Origin: Bostrychus sinensis
Taxonomy: Eukaryota > Chordata > Actinopteri > Gobiiformes > Eleotridae
Reading direction: 5' to 3'
Assembly: GCA_020698575.1 (NCBI GenBank)
Contig: CM036241.1
Span: 33,911,416-33,975,415, forward strand
Length of the DNA stretch: 64,000 nt
Shown: positions 58,553-64,000 of the stretch, in pieces
How the letters are laid out: each line of letters opens with the position of its first letter
Numbering within the stretch: the stretch's first letter is position 1
The notes under the pieces: generated by a model
What the model saw: only the letters and a program-made list of their open reading frames with translations
Databases searched by the model: none
Told to the model about the DNA's origin: nothing
Program-made: the position numbers and the translations under genes

Positions 58553-59041
58553 AGGGCTGTAGTCATTGTTAGTCTACTGAAGTTGCGGGAGCACAGCAAA
58601 TAAACAACCAAAATTGACAAAAACAAGTGATTTCATAATTCAGTACAAATCACATTCAGTAAAAAAAAAGTTAAACAAATAGGTCAACCGGACAAGTGTA
58701 GTCTTTTAGAAGACGTTTCAGCCTTTATCCGAAAGGCTTAGTCATTTCTACAGAAAAGTCCTGTGTGAGCAGTATTGTAAATACAGAAATGACTAAGCCC
58801 ATGAGATAAAGGGTGAGACATCACATTAATTAGGTAATAAAACATTTGGAAAAGATGGCTGTAAAATATATTATCTAAAAATATATGCTATTGTAAATAA
58901 AATGAAAAATAAAAGTTATCAAGTAAACAATTAGGCAAAATGTGTTGATACAAAGAGTGAATACGACAAATCAAATGTTAGTCGACTAAGACCTTACTGA
59001 CCAATTAATCGACAAAACAGACAGGGGCTCCCTTCAGCCCC
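58553..59041. mobile_element. hAT-like non-autonomous element, degraded
   Basis: The left side 'agggctgtagtcattgttag' and the right side 'gttagtcgactaagacc' with 'cagacaggggctccc' and 'ttcagcccc' resemble 'agggctgcagtcgacta' hAT-type ends in inverted order. The ends are diverged, so limits are approximate. It contains a stem-loop repeat at 58680-58800. Confidence 0.45.
58735..58799. repeat. Stem-loop with perfect 15-bp arms
   Basis: 'ggcttagtcatttct' at 58735-58749 pairs perfectly with 'agaaatgactaagcc' at 58785-58799 around a 35-base loop. The upstream 'agaagacgtttcagccttta' looks like part of the same dispersed fish repeat. Confidence 0.7.
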
Positions 59042-60640
59042 CAAAACAAGTTTTCTTTTTCACTGCTTAATTTAATATTGCACAGCCTGTTTATTGGGCT
59101 TTGCTGCATACAGTGCCACGAAATACAGTATACTGAAAAGAAATAAATCAGGTTATACAATAAATATTTTTTCAGTGACACAAGAAAATACTATGTTGTC
59201 TTGGCTGCAAATAGAAGAGAATCACCGTGGTTGCTCCTGCAAGACTTTGCCTTCTGGTTTCCTCCTGCCCCTGCTGGTAAGAAACAGTACTGTCCTCTAC
59301 TTGAATCATTAATGAGCTGAAGTGAATGATCACAGTGATGTGGTCACACGTGGGTGTGTGTTAAGCACACACCGCAAAGCCAGCCTCACACTGCACCTTT
59401 GCTTTCCTGTCTTCTTTAGCCCACTTTTAATTAATGACTGTACCACACATACACATTAGCAGAGCTCACTCTTGGCCACGGATTTCAGCTGTTAATTAAA
59501 GAAGTGTTAGCAGTAAGTGAATAAAACATGTATCAATCCCTCTTCCCTGCATGTGAACTCCCCTCCCCCGCCTTCTCTCCCATTCGTTTTATCTTCTACA
59601 TTCAGCCCTTTTTTTCCCTCTCTTTTCTCATTTTCTTCACTCATATACTTCTATCCTGTGTCTATTTCCAATCTATTTATCATATTCTTCATGCCCCTTC
59701 CCCCACACCCCTCTCCTCTTTCTGTACTCTCCATCATTCCCAAGAGGTGAACCGATGTGTGCAAACTGTTGCTGGCAAGGGCAGCGCTATCTCAGATAGA
59801 GTCAGTGTAGCTCCGATGCGATATATACTGTTTGTGTGTCTGCAGATACAGCATAGACACACACAGGCCTTGTAGACACTGCAGGTGCTGCATCAAGATA
59901 AATGAGCCGTCATTAGCCAATCAGGTCAGCCTGTGGGAGGGCGATGGAATAGGAAGGAGCAGATCGGCTCGTGGAGGTCAAGCCTCTGACAGCACTGTGT
60001 AGATAAAGTGTGTTTTCTGTTCAGTGTGTGTTGCTCGTGTATTGGGAGATGGAGGATTCCCTGATTGAGTGTTAGAGTAGTCTTCTCCTTCTCGCCACAC
60101 GTGCTTCCCCTTCACTTCCTTCCACGGCTGTTTCTTCTTTTTCCCAGCAGCACTCCTCTGGGAAGAGCAGGAGTGCTGAAGACTGTTGTGCTGCATTTGA
60201 CGGTCTAATTGGTATCTCCGGCCGGTTGTTTATCTCTTCATCGGCAGCTCGTCAGAGAAAAGAGACAGGGTCGAAGAAGAATTAAAAGCTTTTTACATGT
60301 CTCCTTTCAAATTGGAATATGTGCGGCAGGAAAGGGTGTCAAATGGAGTGATTTTACTTTGTTAAGTTCCTGAAGGCACTTCTTCAGCGAACAGCTATGA
60401 AACCAATTAAAAAAAACTGTGCACTGGCATTTATTCTTATTACAGTAGCATAATCAATCAGTGTGTGTGTGTGTGCGTGCTGATGAATTCATGTGTTTGC
60501 CCTCGTAACATTTACACTGGGCCCTCTGCTAATGGATTTATGCAGAAAGTGCCCGATCTCAGAGCCAAGGTGCTGCTGGGAAAGAGGAAGGTAAATGATT
60601 AACCTGGTGGAGAAACTTGAATCCCCGCTGTTCTCCCCAG
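59042..60640. other. Unique DNA, candidate regulatory stretch at 59880-60340
   Basis: The segment 59880-60340 is compositionally balanced, with 'agccgtcattagccaatcag' (CCAAT-containing) and 'tctaattggtatctccggcc' (homeobox-like plus CpG). No repeat signature or codon pattern is seen. It is a possible enhancer, by inference only. The stretch 59550-59740 is pyrimidine-rich. Confidence 0.3.
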
Positions 60641-60644
60641 TCGG

Positions 60645-60707
60645 TTGTGTGTGTGTACTGTGTGTGTGTGTACTGTGTGTGTTTGTGTGTGTGTGTGTGT
60701 GTGCGTG

Positions 60708-60755
<48 letters not shown>
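60645..60755. repeat. Compound (TG)n microsatellite
   Basis: TG runs interrupted three times by 'tactg', then an uninterrupted run of about 22 units. The total is about 110 bp. Confidence 0.95.
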
Positions 60756-60757
<2 letters not shown>

Positions 60758-62955
60758 GGGGCTTTCAGAATGGCCGCTGGCTTTCTTTGATCACTAATCC
60801 TTTCTCTGGCCTGACTTTCTGTCCCTAGTTCTTTTTTTCCTCTGCCCATCTCGGCACTGTGCTCATCTCTGTGCTCTGCTCGCGGCCCATGGCCATGTCT
60901 GCATTGTGAGCAGCTTACAGCACACATCTAGGGCAGGGTGCCCTCTTTCTTCATCCCTCTCTTTCTTCTCTCTGCCCCCCCTCCTTTTTGTTGTTGCCTT
61001 TCTGCCTGCATCTTTGACTTCAGCAAGCCTTTCTCACTTTAATAATCTCTGCACATCACATCAAAGTTTTGGGTTGCAGTTATTCCGTTAAGTTGACTGT
61101 ACAGTAGTTTTACATGCCTCCAAAGAACTACAACCAAAAAAAAAAGTTGCTTAAATATGAGTGAGTAAAATGAATAACTGGTTAGAGTGATATATTCTCT
61201 AAGCTAAAAAAAATCATAAAATACTTTTGGAAACTTCTCAGTTACCTGAATAAAACATCAATTTATGGCTGTATTTAAGGCTAGCTTCAGTCTGGCTGCT
61301 CTTGCAGTTGCAGAGATCTATAGTCCTTTTACACTACACTAATTTACTAAAACCCCATTCAGCCAGCCAACTAGGCACCATTGGATGCACAAGTTGTGAG
61401 AATGGCAGGTTCAAAAACGCAACCAGAAAACATACAATAACATGTTGTTTTGTTGGCCAGGGGCACAGCTTCAAGCATCCAAAACATAGCTTGAAGAAAC
61501 CAATTAGAGAACAGCCTTAGGTCACCTGATTTTCAGTCATTGGATTGGTGCCCTGCAACCAGGAAGTGCTCTTGTAACACTGAGGATACACAAAATAAGG
61601 TATTATTAGTACAGTGGCGACAGGACAGGAAATCATGGGGGAGAATCATTGGGTAGATCATCGGAGGGTAGACTCAAACCCACAATGCTAAGGTGAGCTG
61701 TAGTTGCTCAGGATATGTGCACATGCTCTACCAACTGAGCTATACTGTGGTGCAAACAAAAGAGTGTAATTTTTTTTATCGACTCAAAGTTGTCTGTAAT
61801 GAACCTTGGCCATTTGTAGTCTATAGATTGCAAAAGAGTGATGAGCTCAAGGTAAATTGGTACTTTGACATAGGCTAATATTTGAATGAATAAAAAAATA
61901 AATAGATACATAATAATACAAATAAAATATTTTTAATTAAAATATAAATAAATGAATAAATAAATTAATTAAAATTCTTACTTACACTGTATTGCTAACA
62001 TGCTAGCTTTCCAGCAAGCTGTTCTGCTAATTGTCCTGATAGTTTAATCAAAGCATGTTTAGCTTCATAAAGACAACAATAACTTCAGCCTTGGGCAAAT
62101 CCCTTTTAAATTACCGTGAGACCTTTCTTGTGTGTCCCGCTTCTTCACATTTTGTCTCAGGTGGACTGTCCAAACACCTGACAAACCCACAGCACAAAGA
62201 CCTGCACACACACTCATACTTGGCCTTGGAAACACACACACAACACATTTAAACCTTTAACACAACTACCCATACAGTTCCCAACAAGTGATGTGTCCTC
62301 ACCAAGCTTTGTGCAGTGTAACTTGTGTCCTTACAGGGATTAAAGAGCAGAGCATGCACTCACACACACACACACACTGGCAGCTCTTTTAAGACTCCAC
62401 TGCCAATGGCTTACAGCATTAATATTCATGTTCATACGTTCATACGCTTGGCCAGACAGTGCTACTGAGACCTTGTAATCCCTGCGCTCCCTGCCACACT
62501 ATACCAAGGGTTATAATTAACATATTTTTTTCTGACTCTCTTGTCCACTAGGGTAAAAGCAGAGATGCTAATGACACTAGTATATAAAAATTAACATAAT
62601 TAGGTATTTAAAATTGACTATGAAGCAGTAGATTGTTTTTATTTGCGAGACTCTGATCATGTAAGAAACTGGAGGGCACAATTGCTGTCTCAGTCAAAAT
62701 TGGACAATGAATCTGTTTTAAAGTCCCATCCTTGAAGTGTTAGATGCAACCCCGAGGTAGGTGCTGGAGTAGCCAGAGAGACAGTGGCCCAAGAGAAAAA
62801 GTTTAGGCATTTGGGGTAACTCTAAACCACCACATATTGACAGTTAAGCAATATTGCTTATTTAATAGAATCACTGCCTCCGTGGCTCTATCTGTATTTC
62901 ACATTATATAGAATCTTTAGGACATCAAAATATATTGAGGGGAAACATTTTTTAA
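60756..62955. other. Mostly unique DNA; SINE-like remnant at 61610-61750
   Basis: At 61610-61750, 'gggtagactcaaacccacaa' and 'atgctctaccaactgagcta' resemble the end of a tRNA-like or retroelement repeat ('gaaccca...ctctaccactgagct'). An AT-rich (AAAT)-like stretch lies at 61900-61975, and short CA runs lie at 62225 and 62360. Nothing else is recognisable. Confidence 0.3.
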
Positions 62956-63277
62956 CAATGGTCCTCAAACTTTTCACACCAAGTACCACCTCAGAATATG
63001 GCTTTCCAAGTTTAAAGGACTGACCTTTAAAGGACTAAAAAGAGCATTATTAAACAAGGACAACACCAGCTCTAAAACAGGTCTAAAATATGACTAAACA
63101 GTGCTTGAACCAGGATTATGAAGTGGTCTACACTTTGAATATATTCCATAACCATAGCAGGATGAAAATAGGAAGTAATTTTTTTCTAAATTAAGCTAAA
63201 TCTGCAAAAGACTCCTTGGTACCATCAGAAGGAGTATATAAACCACCAGTGCTACACATACAGATTAAGAACCACTG
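62956..63277. mobile_element. hAT/Charlie-like MITE with terminal inverted repeats
   Basis: The left end 'caatggtcctcaaactt' and the complement of the right end 'cagtggttcttaatct' match each other and the well-known 'cagtggttctcaaact' terminus of Charlie-type hAT elements. The 322-bp body has no coding capacity. A clear 8-bp duplication is not seen. Confidence 0.6.
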
Positions 63278-63394
63278 GTCTATAGAATAATTTTTCAGTG
63301 GAAGTCTTCCTTAACCAGAAAATACTGTGGCCCACCCAATCTTAAAACTTACTCTAAATGAAATACAAGACTACGTGAAATATATCTTTGAAAA

Positions 63395-63481
63395 TACTCC
63401 TACTGTATCTTTTTAAACCGATCTTGGTCACCTCTAGAGAGAAGGCAGGAGAAAGCTTAGCTGTTGGGCTCTTTGAACTGA

Positions 63482-63517
<36 letters not shown>
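63395..63517 (-). repeat. Family G fragment next to a 30-bp poly(A) run
   Basis: The complement of 63395-63450 reads 'ctagaggtgaccaagatcgg' and 'tttaaaaagata', the family G motif. A run of 30 A follows at 63488-63517. Confidence 0.4.
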
Positions 63518-63519
<2 letters not shown>

Positions 63520-63604
63520 ATGGATAAATGGATGTGGACTGGATGTAGAGGGCTTGTTGATTGGTCAGTGCTTCCTGGAGTAGGAGGGGGTAGGGAGGAA
63601 CAAG

Positions 63605-63748
63605 TTGTTTGGAGCTCACAGAAAGGCAGAGCCAGATAATACAGGATTACTCAAACATGCATGAATGAAACAAAACACAATTCCAGTTATGTTTTTGATG
63701 TGAGAAAGCTCAAAAAAGTTGATTTTGCACAATACAGCCCCTTTTAAT
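63605..63748 (+). repeat. Family A element, 3' end only
   Basis: Contains 'acaggattactcaaacatgc' with 'atgaatgaaacaaaa', 'ttatgtttttgatgtgagaa' and 'agctcaaaaaagttgatttt', then ends in 'gccccttttaataat', the mirrored form of the 'ttaaagg' left end at 32679. The best-preserved right terminus of the family in this window. Confidence 0.55.
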
Positions 63749-64000
63749 AATATTTATATATATCCATATGGAACTGTACACACTTATGAGTGAACAACCG
63801 TTGGCGGCCCACCTGCAGCACCTTCTAGGCTCACCAGGGGGGTGTGGCACTTTGCTATGCCGGGGAAGGGAGTGGGTTTGACTGACGAGGCTAAAAAATA
63901 TATCTCACTGTCCTTTGTGGCCTAAAACCCTGTAAAGGGTATGTTTTTGTGTTATGTTTTGATGTGGCCCTGGAACACCATCTCCATCCAAAAGAAGAAA

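Noticed and set aside
60559..60927. 122-codon minus-strand frame with Thr-His repeats
   Set aside because: It is a translation of the TG/CA microsatellite.
61690..61750. tRNA gene
   Set aside because: Only a 'ctctaccaactgagct'-like end is present; no cloverleaf can be drawn, and it fits a retroelement-derived repeat better.
1..64000. CRISPR arrays, operons, phage or other prokaryotic features
   Set aside because: No regularly spaced repeats with unique spacers and no dense coding; all evidence points to vertebrate nuclear DNA.

Overview
The window looks like nuclear DNA of a teleost fish. The basis is the repeat content, all recognised by eye: Rex3/RTE-type LINE 3' ends, an L2-type LINE, a Jockey/CR1-type LINE, Tc1- and mariner-like transposases, hAT elements, Harbinger-like MITEs, a 5S-rRNA-derived SINE and tRNA-derived SINEs ending in the common fish 'ataaag' type of tail. 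A percomorph is plausible but that is inference. I found no intact host protein-coding gene, no functional rRNA or tRNA gene, and none of the bacterial features (operons, CRISPR). Most open reading frames lie in transposon remnants or in low-complexity DNA.

Layout. 1-5.3 kb: MITE and Tc1-like remnants, an integrase-like transposase fragment and a 5S-derived SINE. 5.3-19.9 kb: AT-rich DNA with scattered MITE families, a degraded LINE 3' domain and some moderately GC-rich unique stretches. 19.9-22.9 kb: a pair of matching terminal inverted repeats about 3 kb apart that enclose a probable solo LTR and a separate MITE. 25.7-28.5 kb: Rex3 ends followed by a 5'-truncated L2 LINE on the minus strand. 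28.5-43 kb: mostly single-copy DNA with SINEs, MITEs and a mariner-like transposase fragment. 43.1-48 kb: the most informative block, a Tc1-like transposon inserted in a hAT element, which itself carries an imperfect 8-bp target duplication; a second Tc1 end of the same family lies 2.5 kb upstream. 48.3-50.8 kb: a Jockey/CR1-type LINE with an internal deletion in the reverse transcriptase. 51.4-51.9 kb: a 0.5-kb CTA/CTG-like trinucleotide tract. 54.1-58.1 kb: GC-richer, CpG-containing, pyrimidine-rich DNA with a strong splice donor at 56551, which I read as a possible 5' untranslated exon and promoter region of a gene transcribed to the right. 58.5-64 kb: more hAT-type MITEs and a long TG microsatellite.

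The genes do not work together in a pathway. The biology visible here is transposon colonisation and decay: nested insertions, internal deletions, frameshifts and several small repeat families present in two to four copies. The unique, moderately GC-rich stretches between repeats could include conserved regulatory DNA around a developmental gene, but a single sequence cannot prove this. I did not find convincing evidence for a new biological system.
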